Notes: generated by a model from the letters alone, not told the origin. 64,000 bases of DNA from Geomonas sp. RF6 (GCF_021044625.1 NZ_CP087999.1:699001-763000), one strand, 5' to 3'. Counted from the first letter of the stretch, positions 50,342 through 60,763 are shown. Numbers and translations: made by a program.

Positions 50342-50793
50342 GACGCCTCCTCCCCGAACTTCTCGACGACCACGCCGGACTGCCCGACCATCTGCTCGGC
50401 CAGCTGATCCGGGTACCCCTCGAGATAGACGACGCGCTTGATGCCGGCGTTGATGATCATCTTCGAGCAGATGATGCACGGCATCGTCGTGCAGTAGAGC
50501 GTCGCGCCGTCGATGGAGGTGCCGTGCTTCGCCGCCTGGATGATGGCATTCTGCTCCGCGTGCAGGCCGCGGCAAAGCTCGTGCCGCTCGCCGGAGGGGA
50601 TCTGCAGCTGTTCCCGCAGGCAGCCGACATCAAGGCAGTGCGCGGTGCCGGAGGGGGAACCGTTGTACCCGGTGGCGAGGATGTTCTTGTCCTTTACCAC
50701 CACGGCACCGACCTGGCGCCGCAGGCAGGTGGAGCGTTTTGCCACCAAGCGGGTAATCTCTATGAAGTACTCATCCCAGCTGGGACGTGACAT
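50338..50793 (-). CDS. comEB: dCMP deaminase (ComEB-like)
   Basis: The 151-residue zinc enzyme turns dCMP into dUMP, feeding dTTP synthesis. The zinc motifs are GLHAEQNAI and [12 protein letters not shown], with GYNGSPSG near 43. An AAAGAGGCAGCC site precedes the ATG. It is the first visible gene of the comEB-nrdR-rib-nusB operon, starting after a gap filled by a family B repeat. Confidence 0.95.
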   Translation of the reverse strand: MSRPSWDEYFIEITRLVAKRSTCLRRQVGAVVVKDKNILATGYNGSPSGTAHCLDVGCLREQLQIPSGERHELCRGLHAEQNAIIQAAKHGTSIDGATLYCTTMPCIICSKMIINAGIKRVVYLEGYPDQLAEQMVGQSGVVVEKFGEEAS

Positions 50794-50828
50794 GGCTGCC
50801 TCTTTCTGAAAGCTTGAGTGTGATGCAA

Positions 50829-50927
50829 TGTAGGCCGGAATAAGCGGAGCGTTTCCGGCAGTATCTGCTGCGGATCATCGGCGGGCGCCGATGCCGGGAA
50901 CACCTGCGGCTTATCCCGGCCTACTAC
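50829..50927. repeat. Family B repeat, complete copy
   Basis: The arms GTAGGCCGGAATAAGCGGAG and CTGCGGCTTATCCCGGCCTA lie around a central inverted block (GATCATCGGCGGGCGCCGAT). It lies directly upstream of comEB. Confidence 0.85.
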
Positions 50928-51210
50928 AGACGCCTCCATGAGAATGGATGGGATGGCAGCAGCGACTCGAAGCCGTTGCCGTCCCCCCGCATGAGCGCGC
51001 AAAATCCCAGCTTCTCATGTGAAATCGGCCCAGAATATCCCATTCGCGCCGAGGGGTCAAGAACTGCCGACGCCGGTCCAAAATAGCTTGCCCACCGCCG
51101 GCAAAGCGTGTATTCAGTAGGGTCTTTTTTTCGGCTGGTCCGGGAGAGCAAACCGCTGCACGAGACCTCGCGCCCCCTTTGCCACAAAGCACTGCACGAG
51201 GCCTCACGTT

Positions 51211-51457
51211 CCCCCCTTTGCGAACATTTATCCGGGAATTCTGGGGAACGCGTTACAAAGAATCCGGGTGCCCCTACGCTGGAGCGTAGGCATCTTGCCT
51301 GCGATGGCGGCGCAGCCGCCACAGACCGCGCGGCTGGCGCCGCGGTACAGGCTGGGAAGCCTGTACTCCAGCGCGGCGCCACTAGTGTCCCCTCACGTCA
51401 ACGGAAGCGACCGGGCTCACTTCCCGGAATTCCCGGATGAACCTTTGCGAAGGGGGG
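51211..51457. repeat. 247-bp element with imperfect terminal inverted repeats around a family D copy
   Basis: The left end CCCCCCTTTGCGAACATTTA is followed by TCCGGGAATTC. The inverse of the right end is CCCCCCTTCGCAAAGGTTCA, then TCCGGGAATTC. The two 35-bp ends differ at only a few positions. Two direct copies of CTGCACGAG-CCTC precede it (51155 and 51192). No coding sequence lies inside. The rest of the 758-base gap 50794-51551 holds the family B copy and unassigned sequence. Confidence 0.7.
51253..51388. repeat. Family D repeat
   Basis: The ends TACGCTGGAGCGTAGGCATC and GAAGCCTGTACTCCAGCGCG match the copy at 22586, with the same GCCGCCACAGACCGCGCGGC centre. Both copies are followed by CACTAG. 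Confidence 0.85.
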
Positions 51458-51551
51458 AGAGGGGGATTTGCCTGTACCGCAGAGTCGACTTCCGGGGCCC
51501 CCGGTCACCGAGCCGAAACAAACTTTTTTACTGAAGCAAGGAGAGCAGCAC

Positions 51552-53813
<2,262 letters not shown>

Positions 53814-53830
53814 AATTCCGAGGGCAGCAC

Positions 53831-53872
53831 GTCCCTCCCCTTTCAAGGGGGAGGACAGGAGGGGGATGGGGT
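53831..53872. repeat. Family A repeat
   Basis: The copy reads GTCCCTCCCCTTTCAAGGGG, then GAGGACAGGAGGGGGATGGG. It begins the string of A, B and C repeats that fills the 448-base gap between tex and the zinc-ribbon gene. Confidence 0.8.
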
Positions 53873-53908
53873 TCGGCGCTAGCAACTTCTATCGCATCGC
53901 GCTGGCAC

Positions 53909-54011
53909 ATGTAGGCCGGAATAAGCGATAGCGTTTCCGGCATGCGCTGCCGCGGGGCTGCGTCTGTGGTGGACTGCCGGGAACGCCTGGCGGCTTATCC
54001 CGGCCTACATG
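53909..54011. repeat. Family B repeat, complete copy
   Basis: The arms ATGTAGGCCGGAATAAGCGA and GGCGGCTTATCCCGGCCTAC lie around a 60-bp GC-rich centre. It is followed directly by family C. Confidence 0.85.
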
Positions 54012-54052
54012 GACGCCCTTTACAAAGCCACACGGTCAGCGGCCTCGGGGAC

Positions 54053-54190
54053 CTCGTTCCCAAGCTCCGGCTTGGGAACGCTCTTGCCCGCGAGGCTCCG
54101 CCTCGCCAAGGCCGCGCTCCTCCGCTGACGCGGATGCGAAGCTTCAGCTTCGCACTCAAGGTGCGTTCCCAAGGTGACCTTGGGAACGAG
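54053..54190. repeat. Family C repeat
   Basis: It holds the hairpins TTCCCAAGCTCCGGCTTGGG, GCGAGGCTCCGCCTCGC, GCGAAGCTTCAGCTTCGC and TTCCCAAGGTGACCTTGGG. It has the same order as at 16288 and, in inverse, 42287. Confidence 0.85.
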
Positions 54191-54206
54191 TTGGGAGCTT
54201 AAACAA

Positions 54207-54240
54207 GAAAAGGGCACCCCATTCCGAGGGTGCCCTTTTT
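54207..54240. terminator. Bidirectional terminator
   Basis: An AAGGGCACCC/GGGTGCCCTT stem has T-runs on both strands. It lies 21 bases past the stop of the 54262 gene on the minus strand and is suited to end it. Confidence 0.85.
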
Positions 54241-54261
54241 AATTTTTAATCAACAGAGAAT

Positions 54262-54708
54262 CTACGCCGCACAGCGCAGCAGCTTGCGCCCCGCCTTGAA
54301 GACGACTTCGATCTTGCCGGACTGGCTCGACGACACGACGCCAATCCCGAAGGACGGGTGCGACAGCAGGGTGTTGGGGCGGAAACGCCCGTCCATGCTG
54401 TAGGGGACCGCCAGATCCGGATCGAGCGGGCGGATCAGTTCCTCCCAAACTTCCTCGTCGGAAATTACCGGAGCCTTCGCCGCCTTCGCACGGGGAGTCT
54501 TCGGCGCTGCAGCCGCCTTCACGCTCTTCTGGACGGGAGCCTTCGGCTCTTTCACTTCACGATGGTTATGCTCGCTGCCGCAGGTGTTGCACTTGACACG
54601 GACCACCCGCCCATCCACCATGGCGACCACGGTGTGGTTCAACAGCGACTTGCATCGTGTGCACTGCGACTCAACGGTGTCCCCTGCCGATACTGCTCTT
54701 TTCAACAT
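54262..54708 (-). CDS. Zinc-ribbon hypothetical protein with basic linker
   Basis: The 148-residue protein has an N-terminal zinc ribbon (CTRCKSLLNH, then CNTCGSEH), a Lys/Ala/Pro-rich linker (about 54-83), and a C-terminal folded part (SDEEVWEELI, then HPSFGIGVVSSSQSGKIEVVFKAG). That C-terminal part resembles a small CarD/Tudor-like barrel as seen at the end of some DNA-helicase-linked proteins, but I cannot name the family. GGGAGGACGT precedes the ATG. It may bind nucleic acid; this is inference. Confidence 0.8.
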   Translation of the reverse strand: MLKRAVSAGDTVESQCTRCKSLLNHTVVAMVDGRVVRVKCNTCGSEHNHREVKEPKAPVQKSVKAAAAPKTPRAKAAKAPVISDEEVWEELIRPLDPDLAVPYSMDGRFRPNTLLSHPSFGIGVVSSSQSGKIEVVFKAGRKLLRCAA

Positions 54709-54734
54709 ACGTCCTCCCTGACCTTTCTCAAAGA

Positions 54735-54767
54735 AAAAGGGCTTAACCGGGTGCGGCTAAACCCTTT
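54735..54767 (-). terminator. Terminator-like hairpin upstream of the zinc-ribbon gene
   Basis: On the minus strand AAAGGGTTTAGCCG pairs with CGGTTAAGCCCTTT and is followed by TTCTTTGAG. It lies about 200 bases after the PAP2 stop and before the 54262 gene, and may separate the two. Confidence 0.6.
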
Positions 54768-54971
54768 CCATCCGTTATCTTCTGCGGGACTCCCTCCTGA
54801 TCTCCCCCCGCCGTCCCCTCCCCTTCGGAAGGAAAAAGCTCAGCAAAAGGGACCCCGCGCGTTACATAGGTTCTGGTTTAAGCGTTTAAATTTCCAGCGT
54901 TTTTTGGTTTTTGGACTATATGGGATTTTGGGACGTTTTGCAAGGGAAAAGTCTCCCCGCCTCCTGAAGCG

Positions 54972-55634
54972 TCACCCTTCCCGGCAGAGGCCGGGCTCCT
55001 CCTGGGAGGATACGATCACCTTGAAAAGCACCCCTTCCAGCCCCACCGCAAGGTACGCGCCGGCAATGACGTCGCTGAGGAAATGGTAGTTTGTGGCGAT
55101 GAGCGCTGCGGCGAGAAGGGTCATGACGATCACGTTCGCCTGGCGGTGGCGTGGATAGAAACGCCACAACGCCGCCGCGAGCGCCACGAGGACCAGCATG
55201 TGCCCGGAGGGGAACCCCTCGAACCCCTCCCCCCCGCGCAGCCAGTGAAAACCGTACATCTCCGGATGCCGCAGCCACTCACGGGTGTTGATCCGCCCGA
55301 AGATATGCTTCAGCGTCCCCTTCAGGAGGTAGGAGCACGGCGTCGTCCAGGCCACGACCTGCAGCAGGAGGTTCAGCCTGTCGTGCACCCCGTGCCGCCG
55401 TCGGATCAGGTACACCGGAAAGGTGACGGCGGTGACGACAACGACCAGAGGCAACAGCAGGTCCGGCAGGTGCGAGGTGTGCCGCGCCCACCCGGAGTCG
55501 CCGTACAGCACCTCCTGCACCAGGAGGGCCAGCGGCACGTCCAGGTAGCGCTCACAGAGGAACAGGAGCGGGATGAGCGGCAAGATCCCCCAGCACCATT
55601 TTTTCAGGCTCCAGTTGCAGGAGCTGTTTGACAT
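54972..55634 (-). CDS. PAP2-family membrane phosphatase
   Basis: The 220-residue integral membrane protein carries the three PAP2 blocks: KHIFGRINTREWL near 105 (in place of KxxxxxxRP), GFPSGHM near 140 (PSGH), and NYHFLSDVIAG near 185 (SxxxxHxxxD-like). About five or six helices are visible. Such enzymes remove phosphate from lipids such as undecaprenyl pyrophosphate or phosphatidic acid on the outer face. GGAGGGAATC precedes the ATG at 55634. It is divergent from the CDF-like gene. Confidence 0.88.
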   Translation of the reverse strand: MSNSSCNWSLKKWCWGILPLIPLLFLCERYLDVPLALLVQEVLYGDSGWARHTSHLPDLLLPLVVVVTAVTFPVYLIRRRHGVHDRLNLLLQVVAWTTPCSYLLKGTLKHIFGRINTREWLRHPEMYGFHWLRGGEGFEGFPSGHMLVLVALAAALWRFYPRHRQANVIVMTLLAAALIATNYHFLSDVIAGAYLAVGLEGVLFKVIVSSQEEPGLCREG

Positions 55635-55840
55635 GATTCCCTCCGTGAGACGACGTTGCAGGGTGATGCGGACCAACCGGATGGCCATGCAAACCACTAT
55701 ATGTACCACAACCGCCGCACAATATGAAGCTCGCGAAAGAATAAAGAAAAGCGGACAGGCGCTGGTGGACAGCGCAGACCGGCTTCGGGTATAGTTACTG
55801 CGGTTTTTTTTTGCAGCTGCACATAACCGAAAGGAGTACC

Positions 55841-56500
55841 ATGCAAGACGCCCCAGTGGAAAAGCTGTACCGGCAGGCCAACCTCCTCGCCCTCTTCACC
55901 ATCTTTTACAACATCATCGAAGGTGTGGCATCCGTCTGGTTCGGAGCCTCCGACGAAACCCTTTCCCTCTTCGGCTTCGGAGTCGATTCCTTTATCGAAG
56001 TCGTCTCCGCCATAGGGGTCTGGCACATGCTGCGCCGCATCAGGATGAACGAGGGTGAGACGCGCGACGAGTTCGAGCGCGCCGCCCTCAGGATCACGGG
56101 GTGGTGCTTCCACATCCTTGCCGGCGCCCTTCTCCTCACCGCCGCGGTAAACTTCTCCCTTCAGCACAAGCCGCAAACGACCGTGTGGGGCATCATCATA
56201 TCGTGCCTGTCCATGTCCTTCATGTGGTTTCTCATTCACTTCAAGACGAGGATCGGTCACGCGCTCGGCTCTGCCGCACTCCTTGCCGACGCCGCCTGCT
56301 CCAAGGCTTGCCTCTACCTGTCGCTCGTCCTCCTTGCTGCCAGTCTCGGCTATGAACTCACCGGCATCGGGAGCCTCGACTCTCTCGGGGCCCTTGCCAT
56401 CGGCTACCTCGCCTACAGCGAGGGAAAAGAGGCGTTGCAAAAGGCCCGCGGACTCGGCTGCGGCTGTTGCAGCTGCACCGACAGCGACAAAGAGCGGTAG
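55841..56500 (+). CDS. CDF-like integral membrane protein
   Basis: The 219-residue protein has about five or six membrane helices and resembles cation diffusion facilitators: GFGVDSFIEVVSA matches the TM2 metal site in position (D-x3-E rather than the common D-x3-D), and LLADAACSKACLY takes the place of the TM5 HxxxD site. The tail GCGCCSCTDSDKER adds four Cys that could bind metal. No C-terminal cytoplasmic ferredoxin-like domain is present, so it is shorter than ordinary CDF proteins. Metal efflux is plausible but unproven. AAAGGAG precedes the ATG at 55841. Confidence 0.8.
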   Translation: MQDAPVEKLYRQANLLALFTIFYNIIEGVASVWFGASDETLSLFGFGVDSFIEVVSAIGVWHMLRRIRMNEGETRDEFERAALRITGWCFHILAGALLLTAAVNFSLQHKPQTTVWGIIISCLSMSFMWFLIHFKTRIGHALGSAALLADAACSKACLYLSLVLLAASLGYELTGIGSLDSLGALAIGYLAYSEGKEALQKARGLGCGCCSCTDSDKER

Positions 56501-56613
56501 CAGATGTGAAGCCGCACCACGTGCAGCTTCAGAGGCATCTTGTTCATAAATGCCGGAAGGGATAAGGTAAGAGGGGAAGAGAACCACCGTACCTTCACAG
56601 GAGGATGATGCAC

Positions 56614-56892
56614 ATGGGGGAGAACAGGACATGCTGCGATCCTGCCCGGCATGACCAGCATATATGCGCTCTGCATAACAAGGGAAAGTACGAGGAGGTG
56701 GAGAGTCTCACCGACAACCCCACCGTCACCTGCTCCGTGTGCCTCGTGAACGCGAACTCCGCGGATAACGTGTGCTCTCCCGCCACCATCGGCGGAGGTT
56801 TCAAGTATTCCGACATGTACCAGAGAAAGCAGATGGTAGTGGAAGGGGACACGCTGCAAGAGGCTGGAAAAAAGGAAGAAGAGAACCAGTGA
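56614..56892 (+). CDS. Small Cys-rich hypothetical protein
   Basis: The 92-residue protein has Cys pairs in RTCCDPARHDQHICALH and VTCSVCLVNANSADNVC, as in a metal-binding knuckle. I chose the ATG at 56614, nine bases after AGGAGG; the ATG at 56605 would touch the site. I do not recognise it. It lies between the CDF-like gene and the CinA-like gene in the same direction. Confidence 0.65.
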   Translation: MGENRTCCDPARHDQHICALHNKGKYEEVESLTDNPTVTCSVCLVNANSADNVCSPATIGGGFKYSDMYQRKQMVVEGDTLQEAGKKEEENQ

Positions 56893-56919
56893 AGTGAATC
56901 TGCAATGAGAGGAGGCGTC

Positions 56920-57744
56920 ATGTCCGGCCCGGCTGTAGAGCTTTTCATCATCGGAAACGAGATCCTGATCGGAGAGATCCAGGACACCAACACGAACTGG
57001 CTGTGCAAGGAGATCAACAACTTCGGCGGGGTCGTCTCCCGGGTGACGATCCTTCGTGACGTCCACGAGGTCATCGCCGAAGAGATCGCCGCGGCGCTGA
57101 CGCGCGGGGCGGGTATCATCATCACCTCCGGGGGCCTCGGCCCGACAGCCGACGACCTCACCCTCGCCGCAGTCGCCGCCGGCGCAGGGGTTCCCCTCGA
57201 GCTCGACCGCACCGCACTGCAGATGGTGAAGGACCGCTACGACGAGTTCCAGGCGCAGGGGATCCTCGCCCAGGGGGGACTGAATCCTGCGCGGGAAAAG
57301 ATGGCGTGGCTTCCCGCCGGCGCCCTGCCGCTGCACAACCCGGTCGGCACCGCCCCAGGGGTTCTTCTCGAACTCGACCGGTGCGCCATCATAAGCCTTC
57401 CCGGCGTCCCTCCGGAACTGCGGGGGATCTTCAACACCTCCCTCAACCCGTTCATGCAGAAAGCGTTCAGCCGCGGCGTCTCCGTCCTGCATACCATCGC
57501 CGTGCGCTGCAACGACGAGTCCCTCATGGAACCGGTGCTGAGCCGAGTGACGAAAGCCCACCCGCGGGTGTACATAAAGTCCCTTGCCACCGCGCCGGGA
57601 GAGTTCCAGGAGCTCGACATCACCCTCACCACCGTCGGGAAGGATGAAGCGGAACTGAAGACACTCCTCGAAGGGGCGCTGGACGACCTGCGGGAAGGTC
57701 TGTCGACGCTGGGGATTCCGCACCGGAACAAAACCGGGGTGTAG
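56920..57744 (+). CDS. CinA N-terminal-type (MoaB/Mog-fold) protein
   Basis: The 274-residue protein has the molybdopterin-binding fold of CinA: VELFIIGNEILIGEIQDTN at the start, GIIITSGGLGPTADDLT near 80, and GTAPGVLLE near 150. It covers the N-terminal half of CinA and an extra middle domain, but the C-terminal nicotinamide-nucleotide amidase part is missing. GAGGAGGCGTC precedes the ATG at 56920. Related proteins act as ADP-ribose or CoA pyrophosphatases; whether this one does is unknown. Confidence 0.88.
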   Translation: MSGPAVELFIIGNEILIGEIQDTNTNWLCKEINNFGGVVSRVTILRDVHEVIAEEIAAALTRGAGIIITSGGLGPTADDLTLAAVAAGAGVPLELDRTALQMVKDRYDEFQAQGILAQGGLNPAREKMAWLPAGALPLHNPVGTAPGVLLELDRCAIISLPGVPPELRGIFNTSLNPFMQKAFSRGVSVLHTIAVRCNDESLMEPVLSRVTKAHPRVYIKSLATAPGEFQELDITLTTVGKDEAELKTLLEGALDDLREGLSTLGIPHRNKTGV

Positions 57745-57810
57745 ATCGGGGAGCCGGCCGCCGGAGAGATACAATTTACAGTAGGTGTATCGATCACGGG
57801 AGGTGGCACT

Positions 57811-58413
57811 ATGAAAGTAATAGTTATCGGAGCAACCGGCACCATCGGAAAGGCGGTGGTGCGACTGCTCTCTCCCCTTCACGACCTGGCGCGGGTAGGG
57901 CTCAGGCGTGGAGACTTCCAGGTCGACTTGACCCACAAGAGCTCCATCGAGAGGCTCTTTCAGGATATAGGCCCCTTTGACGGACTGATCTGTGCTGCCG
58001 GACTGGCAAAGTTCGACCGCATCGTGGAGCTCTCGGATGAGGACTTTCAGCTGGGACTCACCAACAAGCTCATGGGGCAGGTCAACCTAGTGCGACTTGG
58101 ATTAGGCAATGTACGGGAAGGCGGCTCCTTCACCTTGACAAGCGGGGTCTTAAGCCAGCGGCCGATGCCGGGGAGCGCTTCGATCAGCATGGTCAATGCA
58201 GGGATCGAGGCATTTGTGCGTGCCGCGGCGCTGGAAATGCCGCGCAAGCTGCGGATAAACGCGGTCAGCCCGCCATGGGTGAAGGAAACTCTGGAAGCGC
58301 TGGGGATGGATTCTTCGCTGGGGATGCCGGCAGAGCGGGTAGCGCTTGCCTACCGGGCAAGCCTGGAGGGGCAGATGAGCGGCAAGGTCATAGACGCCAG
58401 GGACTTTGCCTGA
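57811..58413 (+). CDS. Short-chain dehydrogenase fold protein, degenerate active site
   Basis: The 200-residue protein has the SDR dinucleotide motif VIGATGTIGKAV and the LICAAGLAKFD (NNAG-like) block. The catalytic YxxxK is replaced: the place of YSAxKAAxE reads ISMVNAGIEAF, so Tyr and Lys are absent, though Ser in TSGVLS remains. Either the chemistry differs or the protein binds a nucleotide for another purpose. The length is short for SDRs. GGGAGGTGGCACT precedes the ATG. Confidence 0.85.
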   Translation: MKVIVIGATGTIGKAVVRLLSPLHDLARVGLRRGDFQVDLTHKSSIERLFQDIGPFDGLICAAGLAKFDRIVELSDEDFQLGLTNKLMGQVNLVRLGLGNVREGGSFTLTSGVLSQRPMPGSASISMVNAGIEAFVRAAALEMPRKLRINAVSPPWVKETLEALGMDSSLGMPAERVALAYRASLEGQMSGKVIDARDFA

Positions 58414-58433
58414 GAAAGCGGAGTAGTGCGCAT

Positions 58434-58473
58434 AAAAAAAAAGCTTACCCCCGGTGCAGGGTAAGCTTTTTTT
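58434..58473. terminator. Bidirectional terminator
   Basis: A perfect AAGCTTACCC/GGGTAAGCTT stem has A- and T-runs at its foot. It serves the convergent SDR gene and the AmiS/UreI-like gene. Confidence 0.92.
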
Positions 58474-58494
58474 CGTTTCAGATTTGCGCCCCGA

Positions 58495-59022
58495 CTAGAA
58501 GGGGAGCTTCCCTGCGGCGAGGAGCATGAAGGACGGAACCCAGAGGCCCACGACCGCCCACACGATGAGGGAGTACGCGAGCGCCTTTGCCGGGAATTTC
58601 CCGTAGGCATTCAGCCACACCTCAGCGGTCAGCACGGTGTAACCGGCAGCGCAGAAGGCGAGGTAGGGGGTTTTGGCCACGAGCTGCTTGCCGTCGGCAA
58701 GAACCGGACCGCCGGTAGCCCACAGGAAGCAGTAGATGGCGGAGATCACCATGACCGTGAGGCTTACGTTGCCGACGGAGCGAAGGTCTTCAACCCCGGC
58801 CAGCAGCGCATGGCTGACGGAAAGATAGAGCAGGCCGTGAGCGAAGAGGAGCCCGGCGCCGAAGTTGTTCCCGCCGATCGACTCGACGAAGCCCCCCCCT
58901 ACCGTCACGAGACCTACCAGGCCGCAAATTGCACCGGTTGACCTGGCGTCACCCTTGCCCAGGAAAAACCCACCTACCGTCCACCACATCAAGCTGATTG
59001 CAATCAACACGGCTAAAGTCAT
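58495..59022 (-). CDS. AmiS/UreI-family-like membrane protein
   Basis: The 175-residue protein has about six membrane helices and few charges. Family-like marks are the Trp-rich first helix (MWWTVGGFFLG) and GYTVLTAEVWLNAYG. AmiS/UreI proteins are channels for urea or short amides, but similar proteins of this size have unknown substrates, and no urease or amidase gene is here. GGGGGAGAAAAGAA precedes the ATG. The gap 59023-59593 upstream shows a few GTTCC/GGAAC inverted motifs but no named site. Confidence 0.75.
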   Translation of the reverse strand: MTLAVLIAISLMWWTVGGFFLGKGDARSTGAICGLVGLVTVGGGFVESIGGNNFGAGLLFAHGLLYLSVSHALLAGVEDLRSVGNVSLTVMVISAIYCFLWATGGPVLADGKQLVAKTPYLAFCAAGYTVLTAEVWLNAYGKFPAKALAYSLIVWAVVGLWVPSFMLLAAGKLPF

Positions 59023-59590
59023 TTCTTTTCTCCCCCTTTTAAATGGTTAATTCACGTCCATTCACACACTCTGTGATACAGGACAGCCCCACGCACTCAT
59101 AACATGGAAAGCACCGGATTGTGCATACACTTTCTTAAAACGGTTTTTTACGCATACGCAAGCGCCATACCAAAATGGCGCACCTCTAATTTTTTTGCCT
59201 TCATAGGGAGAAAAGTCTCGCATTTTCGGTTTGTTGCAACTGAGTCTGAAAGAACGTACTTTGTGCCAGCCGGCGCCAAAGTTCTGAAAAGGAACGGCGA
59301 AAGTGTTCCATAGTGGAGCAGATGTTATGTTTTGGAACGGTATATCAATCGTTTCCACACATCCAGCGGCCTTACACCACAGGAAAGGTAAAAAAGTATT
59401 TCACCTGCTATTTTGAACCGTCTCACTGTATCATCCAATCAGCAGCGTGCAAGAGCACTCTGAGTAAAAATTAAGCTTGTCAGATTAGATTTATTTCACA
59501 TATCGCACTGGCAAAAGTTCTGCTTCAACTGTCATTGGCATAAGCGACTGAGAGAAAAAAGAGGAGGTACGTAGCCATTTTCTGCGGCAG

Positions 59591-59599
59591 TGCTATAAT
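59591..59599 (+). promoter_or_regulatory. Extended -10 promoter of the 59826 gene
   Basis: TGCTATAAT holds a perfect TATAAT with the extended TGN. No good -35 box is visible. Transcription would start near 59606 and give a leader of about 220 nt. Confidence 0.6.
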
Positions 59600-59715
59600 T
59601 GCCCTCACATAAGTACAGAGATCCATCATTCAGAGACATTCGAGGGCTTCGCTTGAGAGTGTGGCGGAGCAAGTCGGAGGAGGATTGGGACGGAGAGATG
59701 ACCGGGGAAGGAGGT

Positions 59716-59815
59716 GCGTAAGTCAGCGGGACCGATACGGATTCCGCTTCCTATAGGCTCGTAGCTGTGAACGGTCCGGCGGTCGCCGAGGCTTCGGCGG
59801 GGGATGAACTTACGC
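59716..59815 (+). ncRNA. Folded 5' leader element, riboswitch-like
   Basis: A 100-nt stretch is closed by a perfect 8-bp stem (GCGTAAGT, 59716-59723, with ACTTACGC, 59808-59815). Inside, GGACCG (59729-59734) pairs with CGGTCC (59772-59777) around a TACG...CGTA arm, and CGCCGA...TTCGGCG makes a second hairpin: a three-way junction. The ribosome binding site GAGGT (59816-59820) begins at the base after the closing stem. I do not recognise it as a known riboswitch class. Confidence 0.6.
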
Positions 59816-59825
59816 GAGGTACATC

Positions 59826-60392
59826 ATGATACTGGTCTGCGCCTGGTGCGGGAACAAGCTGAAAGCGTCGCGGGCTGGTTGCAAGGGGGGAACATCGTAC
59901 GGCATCTGCCTCCCGTGCGCCAGCAGGGTACTGAAGGATTCCCCATGGTTACTGAAGGAGTATGTCGACCAGATAGATTCACCGGTGGCACTGGTGAGCG
60001 GCGAAGGGGTCGTCATGACGGCGAATCGACTCGCGTGCGCACTGCTGCAAAAGGAACTCGCACAGATTGAAGGGGTGGAATGCGGAAAGGTTTTTGGGTG
60101 CGAGAAGCAGGAAGAGGATAACGGCTGCGGCGAGGGGCCGCAATGCGCCGGCTGCGAGATAAAACGCTGCGTCAGCCACACGCACCGTACCGGCAAAGGG
60201 GTCACCGGCATTCCGACCCATCTCGGACAGCACCCTTCCGAGCAGGACGCCCCCTGGTGGCTGATCTCCACCTCCAAGTTCCTGGATTGTGTGGTGTTGA
60301 AGATCTGCGGTATCGCGGATATGAAGGAGGGACCGAAGAAGATGCCGAGGAGACGAGAGAAAGGGGTCCGGCTCGCCTGCGGCACACCTTGA
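59826..60392 (+). CDS. Cys-rich PAS-like hypothetical protein
   Basis: The 188-residue protein has an N-terminal Cys cluster (CAWCGNKLK, then GICLPCAS), a PAS-like core from about 46 (IDSPVALVSGEGVVMTANRLAC), and a second cluster (FGCEKQ, then NGCGEGPQCAGCEIKRCV near 100-120) of the pattern seen in metal- or cluster-bearing PAS domains of Geobacter-type bacteria. No kinase or DNA-binding output domain is attached, so it may be a small sensor. GAGGT precedes the ATG at 59826. Its leader carries the folded element at 59716. Confidence 0.75.
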   Translation: MILVCAWCGNKLKASRAGCKGGTSYGICLPCASRVLKDSPWLLKEYVDQIDSPVALVSGEGVVMTANRLACALLQKELAQIEGVECGKVFGCEKQEEDNGCGEGPQCAGCEIKRCVSHTHRTGKGVTGIPTHLGQHPSEQDAPWWLISTSKFLDCVVLKICGIADMKEGPKKMPRRREKGVRLACGTP

Positions 60393-60396
60393 TCAT

Positions 60397-60612
60397 TCAG
60401 TCCGCCGTGCAGAGTGAAAAGCGGGGGATTTCCTTCCCCTCGAAAAGAACCGTCTCGCAAAACATCGCCTCCGGCCGGATCCAGAGCGCGCCCTCACCGT
60501 ACAGAGGGCGGTACACCACGAACGGCTCCTCCGTCTCGCTGTGCCGCGCCGTCCCTATCACCTCGTAGTAATTCCCCTTGTAGTGGCGATACCGCCCCGG
60601 CGCAACTGCCAT
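60397..60612 (-). CDS. DUF1653-family protein
   Basis: The 71-residue protein reads GRYRHYKGNYYEVIGTARHS, then FVVYRPLYGEGALWIRPEAMF, the DUF1653 pattern. The family is widespread, small and cytosolic, of unknown role. GAGGAGCGGAC precedes the ATG at 60612. It converges on the PAS-like gene, four bases apart. Confidence 0.9.
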   Translation of the reverse strand: MAVAPGRYRHYKGNYYEVIGTARHSETEEPFVVYRPLYGEGALWIRPEAMFCETVLFEGKEIPRFSLCTAD

Positions 60613-60763
60613 GTCCGCTCCTCATCTCCAAGTTCACTACCTGCCGAACCTGCCCCCCGTCGCTGGAGGGTGGAACCATCGATCCCCTCTTCACGCGGCT
60701 GCAGCCTCCTCCTGTTCAGCATGCCCTGCAGCTGCCGCTTGGAGGCCCTCAGCCGCGGCGAGG

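Noticed and set aside
46028-50793. FMN riboswitch in front of the rib genes
   Set aside because: No FMN-element pattern was seen in the gaps before ribD, ribE, ribBA or comEB within the window.
59062-59358. A 98-codon minus frame upstream of the AmiS/UreI-like gene
   Set aside because: It has no ribosome binding site; the repeated PFQN pattern comes from GTTCC/GGAAC motifs in a low-GC intergenic region.
59716-59815. Assignment of the folded leader to c-di-GMP, TPP, cobalamin, THF or SRP RNA
   Set aside because: The conserved core sequences of those RNAs were looked for by eye and not found.
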